Program-made: the position numbers and the translations under genes
The notes under the pieces: generated by a model
What the model was told of the DNA's origin: nothing
Seen by the model: the letters and a program-made list of their open reading frames with translations, nothing else
Database searches by the model: none
Shown: positions 43,460 through 56,063 of the stretch, piece after piece
How positions within the stretch are numbered: position 1 is the first letter of the stretch
How the letters are laid out: each line of letters starts with the position of its first letter
Source of the DNA: Hydractinia symbiolongicarpus
Taxonomy: Eukaryota > Cnidaria > Hydrozoa > Anthoathecata > Hydractiniidae
DNA: 64,000 bases
NCBI RefSeq assembly: GCF_029227915.1
Contig: NC_079883.1
Coordinates: forward strand, 3,098,001-3,162,000
Direction of reading: 5' to 3'

Positions 43460-45490
43460 AAAATTACTTGCTCTGACCATCTGACAAATGCGAAAATTAT
43501 TCGGAAAAAAGTTTTTAAAAAGCATTTCAACATACATCTCACCCATAAAATTTAAATCACTCAAAACGCCACATATATACAAAAAAGCTGATCAATGTCA
43601 AACACAAATCCCTCTCATTGTATAATAGTCAGTTAGTTTATTGCAAACCCTGCCAAAGGTTGACACAAAATGTGAAAAATAAACAATAAATTTTGCCTAA
43701 GTAGAAATTTTTATCTAAGGTGTTAAAAAGGGATTTGCAAGGATAAATTATAATGCAATAAAACATTATTTGATATATTGCATACGGTCCTTCCTCACCA
43801 AACTTTAGACAAAATGCCAACAAAATAACGGTGTTTAAATCTAAAATTATTAAAGTCCTTTTAGCAATTTGCGTGCTGTTTTACCATCAATAAAGTAAAC
43901 AACAAATCTCACATAGTATTCTGTCACAAATTTTCATAAAATATATATATAAGTCATAATGAGTCATGTTAAACAACAGCAATCAATCTATATATAAGTT
44001 CATTTTATGTCAATTTTTGCACCAATTTTGCAACACAAAATACAAATTCTAAATAATACTAAAATCTCTTATTTTGGTCCTTCGCATACCGACGGTCTCC
44101 CACAAAAGTTTAATCAAAATGTAAAAAATGAGAGGTAACAACAAAATCAAAGTTTGCAAAATTTAATTATTTCGGCACATATTACAGAATTATATAATTA
44201 TATAATTATATAATTGATAATTATATAATTTGAGTCTCATATTATCTCATATTACAGAATTACAGAATTACAGAATTACAGAATTACAGAATAGTAATTC
44301 TAAACTGGAGACTTAGCTAGGTATAAAGAACATGGCTACATATATATATATATATATTCCTAGCTAGCGAGCTAAAAGAACTGACTTTTCTTGATTTTAA
44401 CATATACAATGAGAGAGATTTGTGTTTGACATTGATCAGCTTTTTTGTATATATGTGGCGTTTTAAGTGATTTAAATTTTATGGGTGAGATGTATGTTGA
44501 AATGCTTTTGGAAACTTCTTTCCGACTAATTTTCGCATTTTGTCGTTACCTCTCATTTTTTACATTTTGATTAAACTTTTGTGGGAGACCGTCGGTATGC
44601 GAAGGACCAAAATAAGAGATTTTAGTATTATTTAGAATTTGTATTTTGTGTTGCAAAATTGGTGCAAAAATTGACATAAAATGAACTTATATTCAGATTG
44701 ATTGCTGTTGTTTAACATGACTCATTATGACTTATATATATATTTTATGAAAATTTGTGACAGAATACTATGTGAGATTTGAAATTTTGTTTACTTTATT
44801 GATGGTAAAACAGCATGCAAATTGCTAAAAGGACTTTATTAATTTTAGATTTAAACACCATTATTAAGAGATTTTAGTATTATTTAGAATTTGTATTTTG
44901 TGTTGCAAAATTGGTGCAAAAATTGACATAAAATGAACTTATATTCAGATTGATTGCTGTTGTTTAACATGACTCATTATGACTTATATATATATTTTAT
45001 GAAAATTTGTGACAGAATACTATGTGAGATTTGAAATTTTGTTTACTTTATTGATGGTAAAACAGCATGCAAATTGCTAAAAGGACTTTATTAATTTTAG
45101 ATTTAAACACCATTATTTTGTTGGCATTTTGTCTAAAGTTTGGTGAGGAAGGACCGTATGTAATATGTCAAATAATGTTTTATTGCATTATAATTTATCC
45201 TTGCAAATCCCTTTTTAACACCTTAGATAAAAATTTCTACTTAGGCAAAATTTATTGTTTATTTTTCACATTTTGTGTCAACCTTTGGCAGGGTTTGCAA
45301 TTAACTGATTTTGACATATACAATGAGAGAGATTTGTGTTTGACATTGATCAGCTTCTTTGTATATATGTGGCGTTTTGAGTGATTTAAATTTTATGGGT
45401 GAGATGTATGTTGAAATGCTTTTAAAAACTTTTTTCCGACTAATTTTCGCATTTGTCAGATGGTAAGAGCAGTAATTCTAAGCCATACGC
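43460..45490. repeat. Giant foldback: inverted arms of about 0.7-0.9 kb
   Basis: The left arm (about 43460-44160) and the right arm (about 44535-45490) are inverted copies around a loop of about 375 bp. The same short frame (containing FCLKFGEEGPY) therefore appears on opposite strands in the two arms. The third copy shows the same layout (about 48860-49555 versus 49935-50622). Arms have diverged by point changes and small indels, so the palindrome predates the recent spread of the family. Confidence 0.85.
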
Positions 45491-45903
45491 ACAAAAGTTT
45501 ACACTAAATGTAAGAAAATGGTTGTGTTTAGTAATTCTAAATTAAGAAAAGTCAGTTCTTTTAGCATGCTGATTAAGGTTTTTGCCCACAAATTCTTACA
45601 TGAAAATGTCAAAACCACAATTTGAAACAAATTAAATTTACATTTTAAAAATAAGTAATTTCTGAACTTTATTTTCAGAATATTTGGAGGAAAAGAACTT
45701 CGCAAACCAAAAAAACCCAGGAAAATGTTTAAAATCTTCAGGGTTAATAACGTTTGATGGGTTTTGTGGGAATATATATACTTTAGAATCTTTAGTTTAA
45801 AGCTAGCATTAGCTAGCTACAGCAGCTAATAGCTAGTCACTTAAATATAAACTGGAGACTTAGCTAGGTATAAAGAACATGGCTACATATATATATATAT
45901 ATA

Positions 45904-46977
45904 TTCCTAGCTAGCGAGCTAGTTGTTGGTGGTGGTTGGCTTTTTATGATGCTAGCTATAAAACATAATCAAAACTGAAAATAAAACATGAAAAAACCTT
46001 ACAGAACCTTGCTATGATTAATTTATAAAACCATGCTCTTCTTCAAATGTTTTTTTAAAGATTTATTTTGAATGAAAGAGTAGAGAATACTCAAAAAGAA
46101 CAGCCATCTTTTATGTAAACACAATTTCCGTTTTATGCTGGGAGCTTCATTTAACAGTCCGTATGCTTTGTGAATATCTAATACCGTTTCATATGTAGCG
46201 ATACCTATATATATATGCTAACATAGAGTTTTTTGGCATAAGGGTATATATAAGGCATATATATTTATATCGTTATTAGCAGCGGGTTATATATTTACAC
46301 CTTATGTGCGATTTCTATGAAGTACATCCCTAATCTTTTTAGTTAAATTTTAGCGTACAGCCACGTCATAAGAAAGTAACCCGTGATTTCCGTGTCGTGG
46401 ACTCACAGTTTTAGTCACGCAAGGGAATTAATATATAAGATTCCTAGCTAGCGAGCTAGTTGTTGGTGGTGGTTGGCTTTTTATGATGCTAGCTATAAAA
46501 CATAATCAAAACTGAAAATAAAACATGAAAAAACCTTACAGAACCTTGCTATGATTAATTTATAAAACCATGCTCTTCTTCAAATGTTTTTTTAAAGATT
46601 TATTTTGAATGAAAGAGTAGAGAATACTCAAAAAGAACAGCCATCTTTTATGTAAACACAATTTCCGTTTTATGCTGGGAGCTTCATTTAACAGTCCGTA
46701 TGCTTTGTGAATATCTAATACCGTTTCATATGTAGCGATACCTATATATATATGCTAACATAGAGTTTTTTGGCATAAGGGTATATATAAGGCATATATA
46801 TTTATATCGTTATTAGCAGCGGGTTATATATTTACACCTTATGTGCGATTTCTATGAAGTACATCCCTAATCTTTTTAGTTAAATTTTAGCGTACAGCCA
46901 CGTCATAAGAAAGTAACCCGTGATTTCCGTGTCGTGGACTCACAGTTTTAGTCACGCAAGGGAATTAATATATAAGA
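45904..46977. repeat. Tandem pair of 537-bp Helitron 5' terminal blocks
   Basis: Blocks 45904-46440 and 46441-46977 each run from TTCCTAGCTAGCGAG to the terminal ATATAAGA and appear near-identical. The same block-to-block junction exists between the third copy (ends 51584) and the outer copy (resumes 55527), where later insertions now separate them. Confidence 0.9.
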
Positions 46978-48632
46978 TATAAGTTCATTTTATGTCAATT
47001 TTTGCACCAATTTTGCAACACAAAATACAAATTCTAAATAATACTAAAATCTCTTATTTTGGTCCTTCGCATACCGACGGTCTCCCACAAAAGTTTAATC
47101 AAAATGTAAAAAATGAGAGGTAACAACAAAATCAAAGTTTGCAAAATTTAATTATTTCGGCACATATTACAGAATTATATAATTATATAATTATATAATT
47201 GATAATTATATAATTTGAGTCTCATATTATCTCATATTACAGAATTACAGAATTACAGAATTACAGAATAGTAATTCTAAACTGGAGACTTAGCTAGGTA
47301 TAAAGAACATGGCTACATATATATATATATATATATATTCCTAGCTAGCGAGCTAAAAGAACTGACTTTTCTTGATTTTAACATATACAATGAGAGAGAT
47401 TTGTGTTTGACATTGATCAGCTTTTTTGTATATATGTGGCGTTTTAAGTGATTTAAATTTTATGGGTGAGATGTATGTTGAAATGCTTTTGGAAACTTCT
47501 TTCCGACTAATTTTCGCATTTTGTCGTTACCTCTCATTTTTTACATTTTGATTAAACTTTTGTGGGAGACCGTCGGTATGCGAAGGACCAAAATAAGAGA
47601 TTTTAGTATTATTTAGAATTTGTATTTTGTGTTGCAAAATTGGTGCAAAAATTGACATAAAATGAACTTATATTCAGATTGATTGCTGTTGTTTAACATG
47701 ACTCATTATGACTTATATATATATTTTATGAAAATTTGTGACAGAATACTATGTGAGATTTGAAATTTTGTTTACTTTATTGATGGTAAAACAGCATGCA
47801 AATTGCTAAAAGGACTTTATTAATTTTAGATTTAAACACCATTATTTTGTTGGCATTTTGTCTAAAGTTTGGTGAGGAAGGACCGTATGTAATATGTCAA
47901 ATAATGTTTTATTGCATTATAATTTATCCTTGCAAATCCCTTTTTAACACCTTAGATAAAAATTTCTACTTAGGCAAAATTTATTGTTTATTTTTCACAT
48001 TTTGTGTCAACCTTTGGCAGGGTTTGCAATTAACTGATTTTGACATATACAATGAGAGAGATTTGTGTTTGACATTGATCAGCTTCTTTGTATATATGTG
48101 GCGTTTTGAGTGATTTAAATTTTATGGGTGAGATGTATGTTGAAATGCTTTTAAAAACTTTTTTCCGACTAATTTTCGCATTTGTCAGATGGTAAGAGCA
48201 GTAATTCTAAGCCATACGCACAAAAGTTTACACTAAATGTAAGAAAATGGTTGTGTTTAGTAATTCTAAATTAAGAAAAGTCAGTTCTTTTAGCATGCTG
48301 ATTAAGGTTTTTGCCCACAAATTCTTACATGAAAATGTCAAAACCACAATTTGAAACAAATTAAATTTACATTTTAAAAATAAGTAATTTCTGAACTTTA
48401 TTTTCAGAATATTTGGAGGAAAAGAACTTCGCAAACCAAAAAAACCCAGGAAAATGTTTAAAATCTTCAGGGTTAATAACGTTTGATGGGTTTTGTGGGA
48501 ATATATATACTTTAGAATCTTTAGTTTAAAGCTAGCATTAGCTAGCTACAGCAGCTAATAGCTAGTCACTTAAATATAAACTGGAGACTTAGCTAGGTAT
48601 AAAGAACATGGCTACATATATATATATATATA

Positions 48633-51584
48633 CTAGCTGTTTCCCGTGGAAGAATCCACTGTATTCCATTTAATTTATGTAGCTGTTTCCCGTGGAAGAA
48701 TCCACTGTATTCCATTTAATTTATGTAGCAGATATATGTCCATCAAAAAACAAACAATACAGCAGTGCGCATCTTACATCTGCATTATTATATAAATGAC
48801 CAAAAATATTAAAGGTTTTCAACAACTGCAGTACATATGTGACATTTAAAATCTAAATCTACTAAAATTACTTGCTCTGACCATCTGACAAATGCGAAAA
48901 TTATTCGGAAAAAAGTTTTTAAAAAGCATTTCAACATACATCTCACCCATAAAATTTAAATCACTCAAAACGCCACATATATACAAAAAAGCTGATCAAT
49001 GTCAAACACAAATCCCTCTCATTGTATAATAGTCAGTTAGTTTATTGCAAACCCTGCCAAAGGTTGACACAAAATGTGAAAAATAAACAATAAATTTTGC
49101 CTAAGTAGAAATTTTTATCTAAGGTGTTAAAAAGGGATTTGCAAGGATAAATTATAATGCAATAAAACATTATTTGATATATTGCATACGGTCCTTCCTC
49201 ACCAAACTTTAGACAAAATGCCAACAAAATAACGGTGTTTAAATCTAAAATTATTAAAGTCCTTTTAGCAATTTGCGTGCTGTTTTACCATCAATAAAGT
49301 AAACAACAAATCTCACATAGTATTCTGTCACAAATTTTCATAAAATATATATATAAGTCATAATGAGTCATGTTAAACAACAGCAATCAATCTATATATA
49401 AGTTCATTTTATGTCAATTTTTGCACCAATTTTGCAACACAAAATACAAATTCTAAATAATACTAAAATCTCTTATTTTGGTCCTTCGCATACCGACGGT
49501 CTCCCACAAAAGTTTAATCAAAATGTAAAGAATGAGAGGTAACAACAAAATCAAAGTTTGCAAAATTTAATTATTTCGGCACATATTACAGAATTATATA
49601 ATTATATAATTATATAATTGATAATTATATAATTTGAGTCTCATATTATCTCATATTACAGAATTACAGAATTACAGAATTACAGAATAGTAATTCTAAA
49701 CTGGAGACTTAGCTAGGTATAAAGAACATGGCTACATATATATATATATATATTCCTAGCTAGCGAGCTAAAAGAACTGACTTTTCTTGATTTTAACATA
49801 TACAATGAGAGAGATTTGTGTTTGACATTGATCAGCTTTTTTGTATATATGTGGCGTTTTAAGTGATTTAAATTTTATGGGTGAGATGTATGTTGAAATG
49901 CTTTTGGAAACTTCTTTCCGACTAATTTTCGCATTTTGTCGTTACCTCTCATTTTTTACATTTTGATTAAACTTTTGTGGGAGACCGTCGGTATGCGAAG
50001 GACCAAAATAAGAGATTTTAGTATTATTTAGAATTTGTATTTTGTGTTGCAAAATTGGTGCAAAAATTGACATAAAATGAACTTATATTCAGATTGATTG
50101 CTGTTGTTTAACATGACTCATTATGACTTATATATATATTTTATGAAAATTTGTGACAGAATACTATGTGAGATTTGAAATTTTGTTTACTTTATTGATG
50201 GTAAAACAGCATGCAAATTGCTAAAAGGACTTTATTAATTTTAGATTTAAACACCATTATTTTGTTGGCATTTTGTCTAAAGTTTGGTGAGGAAGGACCG
50301 TATGTAATATGTCAAATAATGTTTTATTGCATTATAATTTATCCTTGCAAATCCCTTTTTAACACCTTAGATAAAAATTTCTACTTAGGCAAAATTTATT
50401 GTTTATTTTTCACATTTTGTGTCAACCTTTGGCAGGGTTTGCAATTAACTGATTTTGACATATACAATGAGAGAGATTTGTGTTTGACATTGATCAGCTT
50501 CTTTGTATATATGTGGCGTTTTGAGTGATTTAAATTTTATGGGTGAGATGTATGTTGAAATGCTTTTAAAAACTTTTTTCCGACTAATTTTCGCATTTGT
50601 CAGATGGTAAGAGCAGTAATTCTAAGCCATACGCACAAAAGTTTACACTAAATGTAAGAAAATGGTTGTGTTTAGTAATTCTAAATTAAGAAAAGTCAGT
50701 TCTTTTAGCATGCTGATTAAGGTTTTTGCCCACAAATTCTTACATGAAAATGTCAAAACCACAATTTGAAACAAATTAAATTTACATTTTAAAAATAAGT
50801 AATTTCTGAACTTTATTTTCAGAATATTTGGAGGAAAAGAACTTCGCAAACCAAAAAAACCCAGGAAAATGTTTAAAATCTTCAGGGTTAATAACGTTTG
50901 ATGGGTTTTGTGGGAATATATATACTTTAGAATCTTTAGTTTAAAGCTAGCATTAGCTAGCTACAGCAGCTAATAGCTAGTCACTTAAATATAAACTGGA
51001 GACTTAGCTAGGTATAAAGAACATGGCTACATATATATATATATATATTCCTAGCTAGCGAGCTAGTTGTTGGTGGTGGTTGGCTTTTTATGATGCTAGC
51101 TATAAAACATAATCAAAACTGAAAATAAAACATGAAAAAACCTTACAGAACCTTGCTATGATTAATTTATAAAACCATGCTCTTCTTCAAATGTTTTTTT
51201 AAAGATTTATTTTGAATGAAAGAGTAGAGAATACTCAAAAAGAACAGCCATCTTTTATGTAAACACAATTTCCGTTTTATGCTGGGAGCTTCATTTAACA
51301 GTCCGTATGCTTTGTGAATATCTAATACCGTTTCATATGTAGCGATACCTATATATATATGCTAACATAGAGTTTTTTGGCATAAGGGTATATATAAGGC
51401 ATATATATTTATATCGTTATTAGCAGCGGGTTATATATTTACACCTTATGTGCGATTTCTATGAAGTACATCCCTAATCTTTTTAGTTAAATTTTAGCGT
51501 ACAGCCACGTCATAAGAAAGTAACCCGTGATTTCCGTGTCGTGGACTCACAGTTTTAGTCACGCAAGGGAATTAATATATAAGA
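48633..51584 (-). mobile_element. Third Helitron, family A-B-D, full-length and uninterrupted
   Basis: 2952 bp, from CTAG at 48633 to GA at 51583-51584. Its 3' terminus has the usual hairpin and its 5' terminus reads TCTTATATATTAATTCCC on the minus strand. It is inserted in the AT-microsatellite of the outer copy (...ATATATA / TTCCTAG, between A and T). Of the three family members this is the best reference copy. It carries the foldback arms and no transposase. Confidence 0.88.
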
Positions 51585-54500
51585 CTAGCTGAATACCCGT
51601 GGGGGAATCCACTGAATCTCTCATTAAACCGATGTAAGAGATACCAATAACCACTAGAACAAAACGTCCAAAAAAATAAATATGTGCAGCAATAAAAAAA
51701 TAACAATAAAAGAGAAAAAAACCCTGGGATTGAAGTTGCTCACAATCTGCGTTATATTTGTACCCGCTGAAACAGAACGCTTAAAAATATAAGCATGTCC
51801 AGCAACAAATAAAAATGCAAAAAGTTTAACAAAATCGAAGGTGGCTATCAAATCTGTTAAAACTATATACTTGCTTTGCCATACCCGAAATATAAAAGGG
51901 AAAATGGTATACCAGACATTAGAAAAAATCGATAAGTCACACAAATAAGGTTATTGCAAAGTTTCCACAACGTACAGATTCTAATGCATCATACCAAATT
52001 AGCTATTTAGTCTATTGCATATAGCAACCTTCCCAATGCGCAAACGTGCAGTGCATGATAACAATGCAGTGTTTTCGAATTGAAGAATCGAATATTATTT
52101 TAAACGGTAACGTAACAGATGTAAACATTGATTTAACTTTGTTTACATTAAGGTTTATTATAACCACATCAACCACTTCGTAGCGTTAAAAACAGTAACA
52201 ACGAAAAAATACTTTCTACATTTTATATAAACTCTTCTCTATTATATACGCGCTGTATTTTATAAGAATAGTGTTTTTTTTTTCGTTTCGGCCTTCATGT
52301 TCTTAGCTTTCCCTGGTGTACTTGCCCATTGTTTTGGAGATAAAAAGGTTCAGTCATACAAATTTTTATATTAAAAGAAACAACCAAGCTTAGACATATT
52401 CTTAGGATATTCTGACCCATTGTTTAGAGTATATTCTTACAAAAAACGTTAAATATGTTCAGGCAAAGACAAAACAAATTTAACTTCATCTATATATTAA
52501 TACGCCTTGTGTGTGTGTGCGCACGGTGAGGCCACGTCACACAAATCACAGGTCACTTTCTTACGACGTGGCGTTACGCTAAAATTTACCAAGTTAAAGA
52601 AAACGCAAATCAGGGGGTTACTATATAAATATTTAATTCTCTTTTCTTATTTTTTTTTTAAAATAAAACTCTTTTTCCTTACTCATTAAAATTAATTTTT
52701 ATTTTAATTTCAAATGGTTTTATTTGTTTTTTTGTTGTAAAAGCCCGCTGGTCGTTTAAGATAGAATAATTAAATTTTACCCCCGGTTTACCATGTGCGC
52801 GCCGTATCTCACGGAAACAAAGTTTATTAACTGAAAAATGAAAACCGAAGCGAAGAAAGTTGTCTCTTTTTCAAAGTAATCCTGAAAAAAGTTATTTCAA
52901 ACAAGGTTTACTCATCACGAGGTTAGATTAAAGCTTATTTGTTTCTTCTATCTTTTTTGTGTTCTGGGACCGAAGTTGCTTTCTTTTAAAAAAACTATCA
53001 AATTCGAATGATAATTCGAATCTAAGAAGTAAACAAAACAGAAGTAAACAAAACTGTTGTCATTGTAGAGCGACTGTTGATGTCGAGCGAGAATAAAAAA
53101 AGTTTATGTTGTTGCCAGAAATATTTGTTATAAAGAAGAAAGACGTACGATAATATAACGTCAAAAAGAGAACTGATTGGAAATGTATCAGACAATTGTA
53201 GCTAGCTATACATTTTCAATTTGTTTTCTTTGGGATGAAGCGAAGTTTAATAATCGAAGTAAAAAACTGATTGGTCTTTTATCCAGAGACGCTAGCTAAC
53301 TGAGAAAGCCAAAGAAAGGCAGGTGTGTTGTTTAGTTTATCTGGTAAAGAGATAAGTTTAGGTGTGTAACGTTTTTTTTTAACCGTTTTGACTTTCAGAG
53401 CTCAGCTTTTCCTTTAAATTTTTAGTTCCTTGTTGAGTCTTGAGCGTAAATGCGTTTTCTTTTGACACAATTTTTATAAGAATCTATAATGTAAAGCGAC
53501 GTTTTTAAGTCGTTTACACGCTTCCAGCTAAACTTTCCCTTTAATATGAAGTTAAATATGTTTTGTCTTTAGCCTGAACATATTTAACATTTTTTGTAAG
53601 AATATACTCTAAACAATGGGTCAGAATATCCTAAGAATATGTCTAAGCTTGGTTGTTTCTTTTAATATAAAAATTTGTATGACTGAACCTTTTTCTCTCC
53701 AAAACAATGGGCAAGTACACCAGGGAAAGCTAAGAACATGAAGGCCGAAACGGGGAAAATAAAACGCTATTCTTATAAAATACAGCGTGTATATAATAGA
53801 GAAGAGTTTATATAAAATGTAGAAAGTATTTTTTCGTTGTTACTGTTTTTAACGCTGCGAAGTGGTTGATGTCGTTATAATAAACCTTAATGTAAACAAA
53901 GTTAAATCAATGTTTACATTTGTTACGTTACCGTGTAAAATAATATTCGATTCTTCAATTCGAAAACACTGCATTGTTATCATGCACTGCACGTTTGCGC
54001 ATTGGGAAGGTTGCTATATGCAATAGACTAAATAGCTAATTTGGTATGATGCATTAGAATCTGTACGTTGTGGAAACTTTGCAATAACCTTATTTGTGTG
54101 ACTTATCGATTTTTTCTAATGTCTGGTATACCATTTTCCCTTTTATGTTTCGGGTATGGCAAAGCAAGTATATAGTTTTAACAGATTTGTTAGCCACCTT
54201 CGATTTTGTTAAACTTTTTGCATTTTTATTTGTTGCTGGACATTGTTCTGTTTCAGCGGGTACAAATATAATGCAGATTGTGAGCAACTTCAATCCCAGG
54301 GTTTTTTTCTCTTTTATTTTTTTTTTTTATTGCTGCACATATTTATTTTTTTGGACGTTTTGTTCTAGTGGTTATAAACTAGAATAATACAAATTGTGAC
54401 TTTTAAAAATTCATATTACTGTGTTGTATGTTTTCGTTTGGTATCCCTTACATCGGTTTAATGAGAGATTCAGTGGATTCCCCCACGGGTATTCAGCTAG

Positions 54501-55526
54501 TATTAAAGGGAAAGTTTAGCTGCAAGCGTGTAAACGGCTTAAAAACGTCGCTTTACATTTTAGATTCTTATAAAAATTGTGTCAAAAGAAAACGCATTTA
54601 AGCTCAGACGCAACAAGGAACTAAAAATTTAAAGGAAAAGCTGAGCTCTGAAAGTTAAAACGGTTAAAAAAAAACCTACACACCTAAACTTATCTCTTTA
54701 CCAGATAAACTAAACAACACACCTGCCTTTCTTTGGCTTTCTCAGTTAGATAGCGTCTCTGGATAAAAGACCAATCAGTTTTTTACTTCGATTATTAAAC
54801 TTCGCTTCATCCCAAAGAAAACAAATTGAAAATGTATAGCTAGCTACAATCAGTTCTCTTTTTGACGTTATATTATCGTACGTTTTTCTTCTTTATAACA
54901 AATATTTCTGGCAACAACATAAACTTTTTTTATTCTCGCTCGACATCAACAGTCGCTCTACAATGACAACAGTTTTGTTCTTTACTTCTTAGGTTCGAAT
55001 TATCATTCGAATTCGATAGTTTTTTTAAAAGAAAGCAACTTCGGTCCCAGAACACAAAAAAGATAGAAGAAACAAATAAGCTTTAATCTAACCTCGTGAT
55101 GAGTAAACCTTGTTTGAAATAACTTTTTTCAGGATTGCTTTAAAAAAGAGACAACTTTCTTCGCTTCGGTTTTCATTTTTCAGTTAATAAACTTTTTTTA
55201 CGTGAGAAACGGCGCGCATATGGTAAACCGGGGGTAAAATTTAATTATTCTATCTTAAACGACCAGCGGGGCTTTTACAACAAAAAAACAAATAAAACCA
55301 TTTGAAATTAAAATTAAAATTAGTTTTAATGAGTAAGGAAAAAGAGTTTTATTTTTAAAAAAAAATAAGAAAAGAGAATTAAATATTTATATAGTAACCC
55401 CCTGATTTGCGTTTTCTTTAACTTGGTAAATTTTAGCGTAACGCCACGTCGTAAGAAAGTGACCTGTGATTTGTGTGACGTGGCCTCACCGTGCGCACAC
55501 ACACACAAGGCGTATTAATATATAGA
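51585..55526 (-). mobile_element. Helitron family E, copy 1, split by an opposite-strand copy
   Basis: Pieces 51585-52488 and 54501-55526 (904 + 1026 bp). The 3' end is GTGGATTCCCCCACGGGTAT, then TCAGCTAG on the minus strand. The 5' end reads TCTATATATTAATACGCC. It was inserted between the A ending the third copy and the T resuming the outer copy. It has small deletions relative to copy 2, for example near 54850. Its first about 100 bases at the 5' side share words with family A-B-D (TTACTTTCTTA-GACGTGGC, TACGCTAAAATTTA), so the families are related. Confidence 0.88.
52489..54500 (+). mobile_element. Helitron family E, inner copy, plus strand
   Basis: 2012 bp, beginning TCTATATATTAATACGCC at 52489 and ending in the hairpin plus CTAG at 54497-54500, with A before and T after. 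It interrupts E copy 1 at AACTTCA / TATTAAAGGG. E copy 2 has the uninterrupted AACTTCATATTAAAGGG near 57012. Same length as E copy 2. It has only short, unconvincing frames (up to 97 codons) and is non-autonomous. Confidence 0.92.
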
Positions 55527-56063
55527 TTCCTAGCTAGCGAGCTAGTTGTTGGTGGTGGTTGGCTTTTTATGATGCTAGCTATAAAACATAATCAAAACTG
55601 AAAATAAAACATGAAAAAACCTTACAGAACCTTGCTATGATTAATTTATAAAACCATGCTCTTCTTCAAATGTTTTTTTAAAGATTTATTTTGAATGAAA
55701 GAGTAGAGAATACTCAAAAAGAACAGCCATCTTTTATGTAAACACAATTTCCGTTTTATGCTGGGAGCTTCATTTAACAGTCCGTATGCTTTGTGAATAT
55801 CTAATACCGTTTCATATGTAGCGATACCTATATATATATGCTAACATAGAGTTTTTTGGCATAAGGGTATATATAAGGCATATATATTTATATCGTTATT
55901 AGCAGCGGGTTATATATTTACACCTTATGTGCGATTTCTATGAAGTACATCCCTAATCTTTTTAGTTAAATTTTAGCGTACAGCCACGTCATAAGAAAGT
56001 AACCCGTGATTTCCGTGTCGTGGACTCACAGTTTTAGTCACGCAAGGGAATTAATATATAAGA

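Larger units (their letters stand above)
43229..46977 (-). mobile_element. Inner Helitron, family A-B-D, inserted in the outer copy
   Basis: 3749 bp, from CTAG at 43229 to GA at 46976-46977 (minus-strand 5' TC). It interrupts the outer copy at CAATCTATA / TATAAGTTC, exactly between A and T. The uninterrupted version of that sequence is seen within this copy itself near 43985 and in the third copy near 49390. It is about 800 bp longer than its sisters because of a 252-bp tandem duplication (units starting 44613 and 44865) and a doubled 537-bp 5'-terminal block (45904-46440 and 46441-46977). Confidence 0.88.
42465..56063 (-). mobile_element. Outer Helitron (family A-B-D), split into three pieces by insertions
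   Basis: Pieces 42465-43228, 46978-48632 and 55527-56063 rejoin to 2956 bp. In minus-strand terms the 5' end is TCTTATATATTAATTCCC (56063 downward). The 3' end is a GTGGA-TTCT-TCCAC hairpin, then GGGAAACAG and CTAG at 42468-42465, followed by host T. Breakpoints fall exactly between A and T: 43228/46978 and 48632/55527. No Rep or helicase is encoded, so it is non-autonomous. The rejoined length matches the uninterrupted copy at 48633-51584 (2952 bp), which supports the reconstruction. The right host junction is covered by another insertion (56064-58075). Confidence 0.88.

Noticed and set aside
42874-50849. Repeated 61-, 68- and 105-codon frames as a protein family
   Set aside because: They are identical because they lie in copies of one non-autonomous Helitron, and they occur on opposite strands of its inverted arms. 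Composition is AT-driven and no domain is visible.
51585-55526. Inverted-repeat (TIR) DNA transposon formed by the two opposed E sequences
   Set aside because: The apparent inverted ends are fully explained by a plus-strand Helitron inserted into a minus-strand one, confirmed by the empty site in E copy 2.
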